From Viola odorata (Eukaryota; Streptophyta; Magnoliopsida; Malpighiales; Violaceae), in assembly GCA_963691705.1 (NCBI GenBank), contig OY829542.1:59358427-59422426 (forward strand): 64,000 nt of DNA, written 5' to 3'. Each line of letters begins with the position of its first letter. The stretch's first letter is position 1. This document shows, piece by piece, positions 50,754 through 62,452 of the stretch. Below the pieces are notes generated by a model. It did no database searches. It was not told where the DNA came from and saw only the letters and a program-made list of their open reading frames with translations. A program made the translations under genes and the position numbers.

Positions 50754-51666
50754 TGTAGGGCGTCGTTTGCGTTTTAGGAGATGAGATGAGACTGCTTTAA
50801 AAAGAATAATTAATTAATTAAATATATAGGATAATTAGGATGGAAAAATGATAAATTGCTTGAAAAGTGTTCACGTTTGAAGCAGCACGCTTTTGTAATT
50901 TGATACAATGCTCTACAGCCTCATATATTTGAAACTTCTTGAGATTTAACTCAGGTTTTTTGGCAAAAAAAAGTCTGATTTACAATGAGCACAAAAAAAC
51001 TCTATATATAGGCAAAATCTAATACAAATTTATAGTTTTAATAACTATACAAACTGATTATTAATAAATATATTAAATACATTCTGGATCATCTTAGAAG
51101 CATTCGCATTATCAGACCAAGGTTTGGGCCGAATTCTCCAAGTCATGGGCTGCTCGCGTTCATACTGCGCAGTAAAATGTCTCACTGATCTGATTGGGCT
51201 GAAACTTATCCCATTCGAAAGATAACATCTGAAAATAGTGGACAAGATCCTCTCTCCCTGGTCCAGGCATGACTGGTCCGAATAATTATCGTTGGCGTTG
51301 ACGGACGCGTTTTGAAGTCCTCGTCCGCGTAGGATTGCTGTCAGGGAAAATGTAACAAACCATAACATAAAATCGGCTAGTTATTTTGACCTGAAATTTG
51401 GACACAATGTAGAGGACATCCTTAGGTTTCAGAAACATAAATCGTTCAAAAAATGAATATACAAATGCATGTCTATCCTTCATGCATATTGCATAAAGAA
51501 GGCGCCAATCTCATTTTGTGTGTTAGTGTGCATTACAAAATCATTTTTCAAGGTGGAAATACCCACAAAATACTTTCAGAATGAACTCTACCCATATAAT
51601 TATTTAGGAGAAATGAGACCTTTTTGATATTAAAACAACACTTAAATCTTAATTTCTTGCGAAAAT
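50754..51666. other. Spacer of the ubiquitin-like duplication
   Basis: AT-rich. Contains the second start of the repeat unit at about 51430-51640, nearly identical to 48560-48795. Frames at 51045-51483 (minus) have no domain. Confidence 0.5.
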
Positions 51667-52354
51667 ATGATTGTCATCATCGTGGCTTGGGCGCGCGCGA
51701 ATTTCTCATTGAAATAGGGAATCAAGAACCTGTTCTTCAAATCAAAAGGAAAATTGAACAACTTCTTGGTGTTCCAACGGCTGCACAGATCCTAGCTGTG
51801 TGAGGTTGGGAGTTGGTGGATGGACTAGACATGGAAGACTACCCTATCGTCAATGAAGGCACAAAGATAGACCTCACCATCAAAACCATGCTGCTCCCAA
51901 CATTTTCTCACCCATGTGGTAAGACCCAAATCACTGTTAAATTCTCCGGCAGGAATATCAACATCGATGTTGATCGAACGGACACCGTGAGGAGCCTGAA
52001 AGAGAAGATCCAAATGGCGGAAGGGACACCGATTAGAAGGATGTCTCTGTTCTTCTCAGGAGTGGAAATGGAAGAAGATTTCCGTAACTTAACTGAGTAC
52101 GGTATCCAGGAAATGTTTGAAATTATTGTGTTCCTGAAGAGCGCGGCACGAGTTGGGGACAGGCCTCCGGAGAGAAGGGTGAACGTAGTTGTGCAAATGG
52201 CGTCTTGCTGGATGAATGGAGCACGAATCATTGGAATTGACGGACACGAGTAGTGTGAGTGAGGTGAGGCATCATCTTCTGAGCAGGAAAATTCTTCCAC
52301 AACGGTGTCGAGACCGGCGTGTTCAAGGAAACGGTGAGTCGCGCAGGATACTGA
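51667..52354 (+). pseudogene. Triple ubiquitin-like domain protein, decayed copy 2
   Basis: Corresponds to copy 1 without the LTR. It is broken at several places: an extra GC in the run 'gcgcgcgcg' (about 51690) shifts the frame near codon 10; TGA replaces a Ser codon in 'gctgtgtgagg' (about 51799); a 2-base loss near 52228 shifts domain 3 to a stop; and about 70 bp of domain 3 are missing near 52302. The stretch 51813-52253 keeps domain 2 open ('SLKEKIQMAEGTPIRRMSLF'). Confidence 0.8.
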
Positions 52355-52767
52355 CATGGCCGAAACTGATCATTCAAGTTTAGCTTACCTACCATGCATC
52401 TTCAAGTTTGCTAATTAAAACACTAATTAGTTGATTTGTTCATATAATTTTTATTAAAATAAGGGTGATATAAATGCGCAAAACCTTCTATCAAAATAAG
52501 CTTACTTTGATTGTTCTGTTCTATCTAATTGAGGCCAAATCAACATTTATTTTGAAGTTACAATTTTAGGAGAGAAATTTTGAACGGACCCTAATTAAAT
52601 AGAAGAATCAAAATGAGTTAACTATTTGAATTTACTGTACATTTAATTATAGAGCAAAAATGATAAGTGATTTCTTCATTTTTGAACGACAGGTATTTGC
52701 TATTGTTTCATCTGCTGGTTTCCGTTTCCTCCTACCTACCCACGTAGTACGTAGGATACAACCCAGC

Positions 52768-53226
52768 CTAACTATTACTACTATCCTCCCGCGACTGCAC
52801 CGCCACCGCACTCTTAATAGACGGTTGATCGGAGCCAGAATCAAGCAGCGGCAACGGGAACGGCGGCGGCAACGAGACGACACTATGACCAGCTCCGCTA
52901 AACGACTCGTCTTCCTTGTTCCCTTCTTCTTCTTCTTCTCCATCAACCTCCAATTCTTCAGTACTATTGAGCGTGTTGAAGAAGAGGTAGAAGTGAGATC
53001 CATCTCGCACACCCAAAACCATGAGAGACACCCCTACATCTTCATCTCTGATCATGACGGGGCCGTGAATACCGTAATTCGCATCATCATCAAGAATCAA
53101 GATCAGACGGTCATGAGGGAGCTGCCGCTGGGTCCCGATCTCCTTCTTCAAATCACCAACCGTCGCGTCGTTATCGACTTCTACGTAGAAGAAGCCTCCT
53201 GTTAAGATCTCCACTGCCAATCTCAT
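52768..53226 (-). CDS. Ubiquitin-like domain protein (copy 2)
   Basis: 152 residues, one exon. 'MRLAVEILTGGFFYVEVDND', 'ATVGDLKKEIGTQRQLPHDR' and 'GVRDGSHFYLFFNTL' form the ubiquitin-like fold, followed by an acidic linker 'EELEVDGEEEEEGNKEDE' and a Pro/Ser-rich tail 'PPPFPLPLLDSG'. The tail differs from copy 1, where a repeat run replaces it, so the two have diverged mainly after the linker. A second helix and strand include 'ILILDDDANYGIHGPVMIRD', two residues longer than copy 1. No diglycine end. It is convergent with the decayed three-domain copy. Confidence 0.6.
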   Translation of the reverse strand: MRLAVEILTGGFFYVEVDNDATVGDLKKEIGTQRQLPHDRLILILDDDANYGIHGPVMIRDEDVGVSLMVLGVRDGSHFYLFFNTLNSTEELEVDGEEEEEGNKEDESFSGAGHSVVSLPPPFPLPLLDSGSDQPSIKSAVAVQSREDSSNS

Positions 53227-54597
53227 TGTAGTGTGTCGTTTGCATTTTAGGAGATGAGACTGCTTGAAAAAGAATAATTAAATAATTAATTAATTAGATA
53301 TATAGGATAATTAGGATGGAAAAATGATAAATTGCTTGAAAAGTGTTCACGTATGCTGCATTTTCGCTAGTTCGTTACAGTTTGAAGCAGCACGCTTATC
53401 TTATGGGATTTGAGATTGAGATTGGGAGGAGAATTTGTAATTTGATACAATGCTATAAAACCTCGTATACTTAAAACTTCTTTTTTACCGGATGAGATTC
53501 GAATTTAAATTAAAATTTTTATTGGTAATTTTTACAATAAAAGTATATTTAAATTTTTTTTAATAGGCGAAGATAAGATTCTAATTTGAATTAGAGTTTT
53601 TCCTGAAATATTAACCAGCAACAAAACAATACAATTTAAATCTTAATATATATTATATTCAATAAAATTCAAATTATAAAATAGCTATTACTAATTAAGT
53701 GTAGTCGTAGGACATATAGCTTTACACCTCGAACTCCAAACCCGACCTTAAGTTTTAGACGTCAACAAAGATCATAGAAAATTATTAATAATTAATTAAA
53801 AATATATAAAAGAGTATAAAATAAAAAAATTGATAATTCGTGATGCATATATGAAAGCGATGGTGAATGGTTTACATGTATTTGATCAGCAATCATGTTG
53901 ATCTGTCACCGGATTTCAAGACTGATTTGCGATCTAGGTCCGACTCAATTCCTCGTCTGCACACACCGGAAACCACTTTTGATGGGGCTCAAACCCGTAT
54001 CAAAAGAACTCACTTCGATACTTAAGTTAGTTTTTTTTAGTCAAAGAAATTTAGAATACCGAAAGTGTAAGGAGCTAGTGACCGGTACCGTGCTTAGTCT
54101 TCTGGGAGAGGATTGAGTGTCCGGCCTTTTATATATAACTCTTATTGGAGAGATCATCATACCATTTTACTAAGCCAATCACGGAAAGATTGTCTAAGAT
54201 TATATTTAGCTTAATTTTAGAGACTTTGTAGTTATTGGTAAATTAATATTGAGATTTTGTTTCCCATTCTGGGTTGTCCCAATCTTTTGTTTCCCATTAT
54301 GGATTGAAAATTTCCTTTCCTTATTGGTTTTCTATTTTTACGTCTGAACTTAATTATCAACTCTATAACTCGTCTCGTGTCCGCTCCGGTTTAGGTCATT
54401 GTTCGCGCTTGAATTTTTTTTTTTAAAAAAATGTTAGTTAATTATATTATTAATTATCCGTACAATATCAAGAAAAAAATTAATGGGGCAATTAATTTGG
54501 TGTTGCTGGGCAAATTGAATGAAGACGAGAAATGAGAGTGTTTTTCCTGGTTGGTTCTTTATTTATATGATGGGTAAAGAGACTGGTAAACGGGTTA
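53227..54597. other. AT-rich intergenic region
   Basis: The first 250 bp repeat the sequence upstream of copy 1 of the ubiquitin-like gene (50754-50940). The rest is AT-rich. A short frame at 53895-54116 has no recognisable domain. The segmental duplication resumes at about 54598. Confidence 0.45.
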
Positions 54598-54882
54598 CCA
54601 AACCCGGTTTATTTTCCTTTCGGGTCAAATGCCATGTCAGCAAAATTACACGTGGCATCTGACGTGTAATGCCACGTCGGACACTTAACGGAATGTGTTG
54701 GACGACGTCACTATGAGGGACCAAATGTGAATAATCATTTAAGTGCGAGTATCAAATATGACTGAAAATGAGATGAGGGACCAAATCAATACACTTAAAC
54801 GAATGTAGGTACTATTTATTTTATTAACCTTATATAAAAGGCTCTCCATTATAAGTACAACTTGTAAAGCTAGCTAGGCATC
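54598..54882 (+). promoter_or_regulatory. Upstream region of peptide gene B, TE-derived
   Basis: Matches 11868-12042 plus 12948-13081, joined without the hAT element, and so gives the empty site. 'gagggaccaaat' phrases and 'acgtgtaatgccacgt' palindromes suggest MITE origin. A TATA box tataaaa lies at 54831-54838. Confidence 0.55.
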
Positions 54883-55128
54883 ATGAGGTCACACATTGTT
54901 GGTATTCTAATTTGCATGGCTATGCTAGTACTGTCGACTAGCATGACGTCGGCCAGCGATGCTGTGGCAGCAACAACTCCTCCACCTCCGTTTGCTTCAT
55001 CGGTCCTTCCGCCGTAATCTAATCCTTGGCGCCGTGGTTGCTCCCGCCTCTACCGCTGCCGCGATGATCTAAACAAACCGCCTGCTGCTTTCAACCGCAA
55101 GCTTCTCATGACCTCAAGAAGAATCTGA
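54883..55128 (+). pseudogene. Small secreted peptide precursor, copy B, nonsense mutation
   Basis: Same signal peptide (MRSHIVGILICMAMLVLS) and same C-terminal 'NPWRRGCSRLYRCRDD' as copy A at 13082. TAA at 55015-55017, in frame, replaces the Gln codon after 'VLPP' and removes the whole mature peptide. A 12-bp shortening of the Pro-rich spacer is also seen. The rest of the frame stays open to 55126-55128, so the stop is recent. Confidence 0.85.
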
Positions 55129-56160
55129 TACCGCAGATTATAACTTATAATGACTAGCGTATTGTATGCATGCCAGAGTGTTATTAATTCTTACATGTGC
55201 TTAAAACACTCGTTCTTATATATCAATTAAGTCAGTGGCGGTTTCAGAAATTTTATTCAGGAGGCGGGTTTTTTTTTTTGAGTATTTTAAAAGGAAGGTA
55301 AGCGAGCCGAACGAAAAATTGGAAAAATGCTTAAGAGTATTTGTATCCGTCACTAAATAACAAATATTCAAATAAATTTAACAAAAAGATAAATAAAAAG
55401 ACAATATAGAAAAAAATTAATTAAAGCATGACGATGTATGCAAGTAAAGTAATTATTTTAAAACAATTAAACGTGAGTAAAATATTCGAAACTTATGCAA
55501 AATAATTATTTAAATATTTGAATGTGAGTGAAACAATTATTTAAATATTTAAAATCGTGCCAAATAATTATTTAAAGCATGCAAAAAAAAAATTGTAATC
55601 ATTTGAATTCATGTAAATTAATTAGTTAAACAGTTGAAATCGTGTAAAATAATTAATTAAACATGCAGAAGCATATGCGTGCAAAAGTAAATAAACAGCA
55701 TGAGCGCAAAAATAAATAAATAATACAAGCACACGCGTACGAAAAATAAATAAACAGTACGAGTGCGGAAATAAATAAATAGTACGCGCATACGAAAAAC
55801 AGTACGAGTGCGGAAATAAATAAACAGTATAAGTACGTGAAAATTAAAAAACGACGGGCCAAATTAAACAGGCTAGACCCACCAGATGGGCCCAAAGGCC
55901 ACCAGCTAGCTGGGCCAGGCGCAGCCCAACTCTTCCCCACTTGCTTGGGCTTGAACGCGTTCAGCCCTCTCCTCTTCATCTTCTTATTTGGGCTTGGTAC
56001 AAAACCAAGCCCATGATTAATTAAAAAAAGAAACAGCCTAACCCATAACTCCCTTCTTCTTCCCAAGTCATCTTCAACCTCAAGCCCCTACCAGCACAGC
56101 AGCGACGGGGAGAATGGCAGGAGACCAGCAGTGGGGGCGAAGCTAGCACGGCCGAGCATG
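55129..56160. other. Intergenic insertion with minisatellite
   Basis: Homology to copy A stops at about 55232, where 'cagtggcggtttcagaaatt' begins, a phrase typical of a plant transposon end. A tandem repeat at about 55665-55850 has units like 'gtacgagtgcggaaataaataaaca' in five uneven copies; the Phe/Leu/Tyr-rich minus frame over it is not a gene. GC-rich text with 'gggcccaaaggccaccagct' (55860-55930) follows. Possibly an LTR fragment; ends not found. Confidence 0.4.
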
Positions 56161-59100
56161 GACCCAAATGATTCTCTTGTTTGTGCTATGTGCAATTTTT
56201 TTTTTTTTTAATTCGGTTAATATTTGTGAAAAGTGTATATATATAGGTAGGTATTATATTTTGAAAAAGTATTGGTTATATTTTACCTTAAATAAATATC
56301 TCCTTGGTTCGTCAACGTTATTACTTCTTGTAGAATTAAGGCTAAAACAATTTGCAATGAAAAACTCAACTCTATATTCCAAATGAATTTAGAACAGTTT
56401 TTTACTCTTTCTAAAAATTTCTAGAAATTCTTTCACTTCTTCGTGTCAAAAATATAGGTCTCGTTCTTGTGTGTTTGTTCCCTTGGTCTGGTGACAAATC
56501 CCTTTCCTTATGCCACCAGATCAGTAATCCTGAAATTGCTGAAATTTACCGAACTGAAACTTTTGAACACCCGTCTAAACCGAATAGTTTTTCATCCGTG
56601 AACATATTATATACCCACGTAACTATCTACCATATCTACACCGACTACATCAAATTGATGAAACAACTAACAAAGAATAATTCGATACAAGAGTACAAAC
56701 CGTACTGCCATCCGGGTCTCCAAAAATACATGAAAGGCTCCATCAATTTGATGTATAGGAAAAAGAAGAAGAGAGTAACAACATGGCAACCGACAAACAC
56801 ACATGGCATAACAAAAGTCAAAATATTTTTTAATTACAGAATTTATTATTATAATGAATTCATTGAGCAATTTTCTTCTTCTTTTATGAATCTATATATA
56901 TAAAGACAAAGCACACAATACAATCTTTTCTATAGGTCGGATATATGAAGTTGGAAAAATACTTTTTGACAAGTATAAAAATTATAACGAAAAATAAATT
57001 TAAAAGGGAAAATTGAAACCAAACCGACTCGATTTGGAGCGTAAAAAATAAACCGAATCAAACCAAACTGTTTGTAGACTTTTAGAACTATTATATTTCG
57101 GTTTGGTCTAGTTTTCTCCTCAAAATCTCCAATCATCTACTGCAATATCAGTTTATAAAAGTGTTAGTACTTCTATTTAACATTATTATATATATCATTA
57201 ATACTCAAACTTGTTATAAATTAGTATTATTAATCATGATGACAATCCATTTTCAAAAAAAAAATCGTGTCGGCAATCATTAAAAGATTGAATAGAAGGA
57301 TGTTTACTTTGGTGAATGCCAATAATGTCATCGTATATATCCATTATTCTTGAATTTTGTTTGAAAAATGATTTTTTCCCCTTAAGATATTTTAAATAAA
57401 AATGAAACATATTATAAGAAAATTTATCGTGTTTAACACGACTTATAAGTTAAAAAGACTAATGTTTGCAATATAAAAGTGTGCAATTGGTTTAAGGATA
57501 GTTAGCGTTAGACGTGGAAGGATGAAAATAGCCGTGTGGTATCATTGCCGAATCGGGCTGTTGGTTATTATTGTTAGCAGGTGTGTGGAAGACATGCCAG
57601 CGAAAATGAAGCTGTTGTGTTCTTTTAAAAAATTCTATTTTATTTGGGAGAAGAATGTGGTAAAGCCATATGGGTACAACAAGCAGGTATGACAGGTACT
57701 TGGGTACCTAAAATAAAAAACACGAAATAAATAGTATACTATACAATACGGTTGCACCATACTCACTTTCATACCACTCGCTAATTAATTACCTAATTGT
57801 ATACTCGATACCGGAAAGAAAAAGTTTGTCTACGATAAAAACGTTTGTAATAATTAATTGTTTTTTTATTTTATCACTTTAAAAGTTATATTATTTTTTA
57901 CAAAACCAATTCTTACCGAAATAAAATTTTATTTAACTTATAATAAAATTAACGCTCGTATACAATGTACGATCGAATTTGTTTGAAATTATTTTTTGTC
58001 ACCACATGTGATCTGTTCGCTAAAATTGTTTATGGCAAAAATATCAAACTATATACTTCAGTTAAAAATAATTTTGGCTAAAATTGTTTTGACTGATGGA
58101 ATCGTATCCGGGTCTAATGAGTGATCTCTCCCTTTATTTAGCATCTCTAACACGTATAGCGGACGTGCACTTGTACCTCTCTTCCCCACTCGGACGGGAC
58201 GGGACGGGACGGGACAGCGAATAAAATAGGTCGGCACGTACCAAAATAAATAAATAATAATAATAATATAAAAACTATGTCGATCGAAGTTTTTTAATAA
58301 TAAAAATAAAAACTACTGTAGTATGTCGATCGAAAAAAACAAAGGAAGAGACTGAAAAGCAGGAGGGGGAGAGAGCGTGGACCGCGTGTATGTAGCCCAG
58401 CGTACAACACGTAATGCTTAATTTGAGGTGGCAACCTTAACGTGTCTATGGAGTATGGAGTAAACATTTCTACTTCTTTTTTCTTTTCCCTTAAAATAAT
58501 GCTATCTTGAGGATGACATTCTTGTTATTTGCTTCTTGTTTAGGGCAAGAATAATTAATTACCATTATTAATTTAATTAGTCATATAATACTACTACTAA
58601 ATACTCCATTTGGTCCAACAATAAATGTCGTTTTAGAGCTCCAATTTTGGCAAAAAATAAATATCATTTTCGACTCCCAACGTTAGAAATGTCGCCGCTG
58701 TCCTTGCTGCTGCAATTTTAGCTGATAGTGTTTTCATAAATAATATAACAATTCAGGAGTACAACAATCATAAAGTGCTTCAATTTTTACGAACCAATTA
58801 TTACCTTAATATGTGTAAAAATACGTTTATTTTTAGTCGGAGGAAGTAAAAATAAAAAAAAAAAAAATAGCATAACGGAAAAAGGGAAAGGTGTGACCAT
58901 TTATTTCTTACCACTATTAAAAACCTTTTTATCAGCATAATATATAAAAAGTAAAAGCAAGGTTCTAGCATTTATGATGGATGGTTACTTAAACTTAAAC
59001 CAACAACAAAAAATAAAAAAAGGGTGAAAGATCGAAAAGGACAAAAAGAAGTCGGTTGAGTAATCTCATTCCCTGGAACCCAATTTTTGGATAAGTCGGT

Positions 59101-59567
59101 GGAAACGGCATTGTTGAAATTTAGGAAAGCTTGATGCGCAAGACAAAGATAAAAGCTAAAGTTTTGTTAGCTTTCCCCTTTTCTAAGAGAAGAAGAAATT
59201 CCTCAGAATCATAATTTCGTAAATAAGATCTCTTTCAATTAATACTTTGATTAAGTGCATAAATAATGTAATTAATGTAATTAATTAATTAAATAATTAG
59301 TGGCCTATAGAGTGACAGGTGAGAATTTCGACAAGGACAACTTTTCATTTTCCCTTTTAAGTCGCTTGCTCGCTGGATTACTTTCAGCAAATCCCAGTGA
59401 GCGGTGGGGGAAGTTTGACAGGAGGAATATCTTCAGTTGAAAAAAGAAGAAAAAGAAGAAAAAGAAGAAAGCAGGAAGAAGGAAGCAAGTAGAAGTACTG
59501 GATGAGCAATTGATTTAGGATTTGAAGATTAGACGGTGCCATCTCTCCTGCGACAGTTTTCTTAGGT
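56161..59567. other. Intergenic and upstream region of ACA-B
   Basis: Partly homologous to 13840-14982 (for example 'aaccgaatcaaaccaaactg' at 57053 and 'gaaaatgaagctgttgtgtt' at 57600). About 840 bp (57705-58545) have no partner in copy A. 'gacgg' repeats lie at 58193-58213. A TATA-like string tatataaaaa is at 58941-58950. The frame 56469-56903 has no domain. Confidence 0.45.
58612..58849. mobile_element. Decayed Stowaway-like MITE
   Basis: 'tactccatttggtccaacaa' at the left and 'tagtcggaggaagta' at the right pair imperfectly. The site in copy A (about 14573) lacks it. Ends are degraded, so the boundaries are approximate. Confidence 0.45.
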
Positions 59568-62452
59568 ATGGCAAGTATTTTCAAGGGCTCTTCATTCGGT
59601 CGCCGCCGTGATTTGGAGGCCGGCGGTGATGCAAGCCCTTCCAGCGAGGATGATGACCCTTCCGTTGGTCCCTTTGACATCACACGCACGAAGAACGCGT
59701 CCGTTCACCGCCTGCGCCGGTGGAGGGTAATTAATTTCCCCCTTCTCTACTTAATTGCTGCTTCTTCATTTGCGTCTGTCGCTGTTCTTTGTTATTGTAT
59801 TCCGATTTGCTACTTATTCGAGCTGTGTCGCTCCACCAATGAGGTGAGGATTCAGTTCAAAATAATTTTCTAATTTCTGTTGCTTTTTTCTGTTTTGCAG
59901 CAAGCTGCGCTTGTGCTCAATGCTTCTCGTCGATTCAGGTACACTCTCGACCTGAAAAAGCGAGAAGATAAGAAGCAGGCTTTGAGTAAGATCAGATCGC
60001 ATGCACAAGCCATACGAGTACACCACTTCTCCTTCTTAAATCTTCATAATCCTTCCTCCTTGCGTCTCAATTTTGCAATAAGTTTCTTTTGTTTGAGTTC
60101 TAATGTGTATGCATTTATGTATTTTGTTCTACTCTGTTAGGCTGCCTATCTTTTCAGAGAAGCTGGTACTAATGGTGCTCAGAAGCTAAATGGTGCTCAG
60201 AAGCGAAATGGTACTCCTCTTTTGTGTCTTTACTTTTTGTTAGAGATTTAGTATATGCGGCATCCATTGTTACATAATTATTCCGTGTAACTGAAAACGT
60301 TTTCCAGTTCATTTCAAGTGCTTGATAAGACTTTGAGAGGCTTATGTCCAAAATTTATATTGTCTACTTAGATTAGCTATATTTAGCATTTTTTGTTTTA
60401 ATTTACCTTTTGTCACTTCCAGGTTCCTTTTATCCTTTTCTGTCTACTTTTTTTAGTTGAATTTTCTATGTTGCATCTCTTCTTTGCTCAGAACCTCATC
60501 TTGGCTTTTTATGTTTGTCTGCTTTGTCTACGCAAAAACAAATCAAGCTTCAACTTATGAAGTTATTTTCTTACTTAAGCCACTTGTTTCAGCTATTTCT
60601 TTTCCCCTCGATTATATGATCATCTCCCATTCAGTTTTTTTGCTTTTCAAATTTAATAGTCTTGATGAGAATATTTCGATGGAATCTACTATATTTCGGT
60701 TTATTGTTGCCTAATCTTGCTCCTGTTTTACTGGAATTTATTTATTTCTGTCAAGCTACTCTTCTATTAAGTCTATTCTTCGTGTTATTTTTTTTAACTC
60801 TTTATTTGTATATAATCACTGGTCTAGTGTTACTGTAATTGCTTTTTTGACCTGTCCATCCTCTTTCCCTATGTTACTCATGTTTAGTTGTGGTAAAAAT
60901 GGATGCTGCCTCATCAATGAAGCTTCTGTGCTTGCGTTAATTTATCCTCTTTAATGTACAAAATATATACTGCTAAACATATTTTCTCAACTGTTTGTAT
61001 TATCTTTTTCGTCATTCGAAGCTACACTGCTTTAGTATCTTTTGTGGTATCTGTTGTTAAGGAGAATGTATCTGTGATTTTTATTAGCAGGAGATGCAGA
61101 ATCACTTCCAGTCACCAGTGGTGATTTTGCAGTTAGCAAGGAGAAACTTTCTTCAATGACGAGGGATCATGACCATAGTGCTGTAGAGGAGCTTGGTGGT
61201 GTAAGTCTAAAGTCTGTATGTTTCTCCTGATTGATGCGAGCATTATTTTGTTGTTTACTAACTTGCTTCTACTTTCTTGTATCACACATGCTTCAGGTAA
61301 AAGGGCTTTCAGATGCTCTAAAGACAAACTTAGAGAAGGGGATTTGTGGAGATGCTGATGATATATGTAAACGACAGAATGCATTTGGATCAAACTCATA
61401 CCCTAAGAAAAAAGGGAGGAGTTTTTGGGTAATTGCTTTTCATTTACTATTTTGTCTTTTCTAAATTCACTTTTGCCTTTTACTTCTCCATGCTTGTATG
61501 ATAGCTGTTTTAAATCATATAGAACTCATAATTAAACTTGAGTTTGTGTTCTATCTCATAGATGTTCCTTTGGGAGGCCTGGCAAGATCTTACTCTGATC
61601 ATATTGATGGTAGCTGCTGTGGCTTCTCTGGCGCTGGGAATTAAGACAGAGGTGAGTCACAAAATCCGGTTGATAATGACTTTGTGTTCACATTAAAGAA
61701 GTACGCTTGTACCGTTTTCGGGTTTTAGTGATAAAATTCTTGTGATGATCTATGTATATCTGTATATCATCTGTGTCATTTGTCTTGGAGATTTTAATGA
61801 AATAGAAGTTGTAAATGATGTTGGCATCTTAATGCATGGCATAGTTGGTGATGTTTGTGAGATTTGAGATTGGCATATATTATCATAAGTGAGGAGACGT
61901 ATTCCGAAAGTCTACAGTAGAATCTAGAACCTTAACACCCTTACCCGCCTATGATGGGTTTCTGGGGCCTCTTCTTTGAAATCGCTAGCCTGATAGCAGC
62001 AGGCTAAACTGAAAGGAAATGGCTAAAAAAAGCACCTTTTGGTTACTCATATTTTTTTTGCTTAACAGTCACAGAATGAAAATCTATCTTCTCAGATAGG
62101 TTGTATTAGAGTCTCTATAGCTGCTTCTCATCTATAGACACCTGGGGCAATCATAGTTTTTCTTTCTAGCTGCTTCTAACTTGGGGTCCTGAAGACTAAA
62201 TTGTTCGCATGCGGTTGTACATAGCTTTCTAGTTATTTGTAGTTTGTGGTGAGAATCTCCTTTCTGCAGTTATTGATTTATCATCTAATATAACTGTCCC
62301 ACTTTTTTTATTCCCTTTACCTGTTTTAAGGTTTTTTCGTTTTCCAGTTATGGTTTCACTATGTTTACATATTCTCTTGTAGGGTGCTAAGGAAGGATGG
62401 TATGAAGGTGCCAGCATTGCTTTTGCAGTTATGCTTGTCATTTTTGTTACAG
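59568..62452 (+). CDS. P2B-type Ca2+-ATPase, copy B, exons 1-7 (continues past window)
   Basis: Exons at 59568-59726, 59901-60017, 60141-60210, 61100-61200, 61297-61428, 61562-61651 and 62383-62452, in the same phases as ACA-A. They encode the start [20 protein letters not shown], the calmodulin-binding region ([16 protein letters not shown]), the pre-M1 segment, M1 and the start of M2. Exon 3 is 18 bp longer than in copy A because 'aatggtgctcagaag' is repeated. Unlike copy A, exon 6 reads GIKTE and exon 7 reads GWYEG, both as in the family. The calcium-site helices and the phosphorylation motif are beyond the window, so activity cannot be judged. This copy is the better candidate for a working pump. 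Confidence 0.87.

Noticed and set aside
55653..56066. Minus frame of 137 codons with repeated hydrophobic segments
   Set aside because: It covers a minisatellite whose repeated unit gives repeated 'FISALVL'-like text; no family features.
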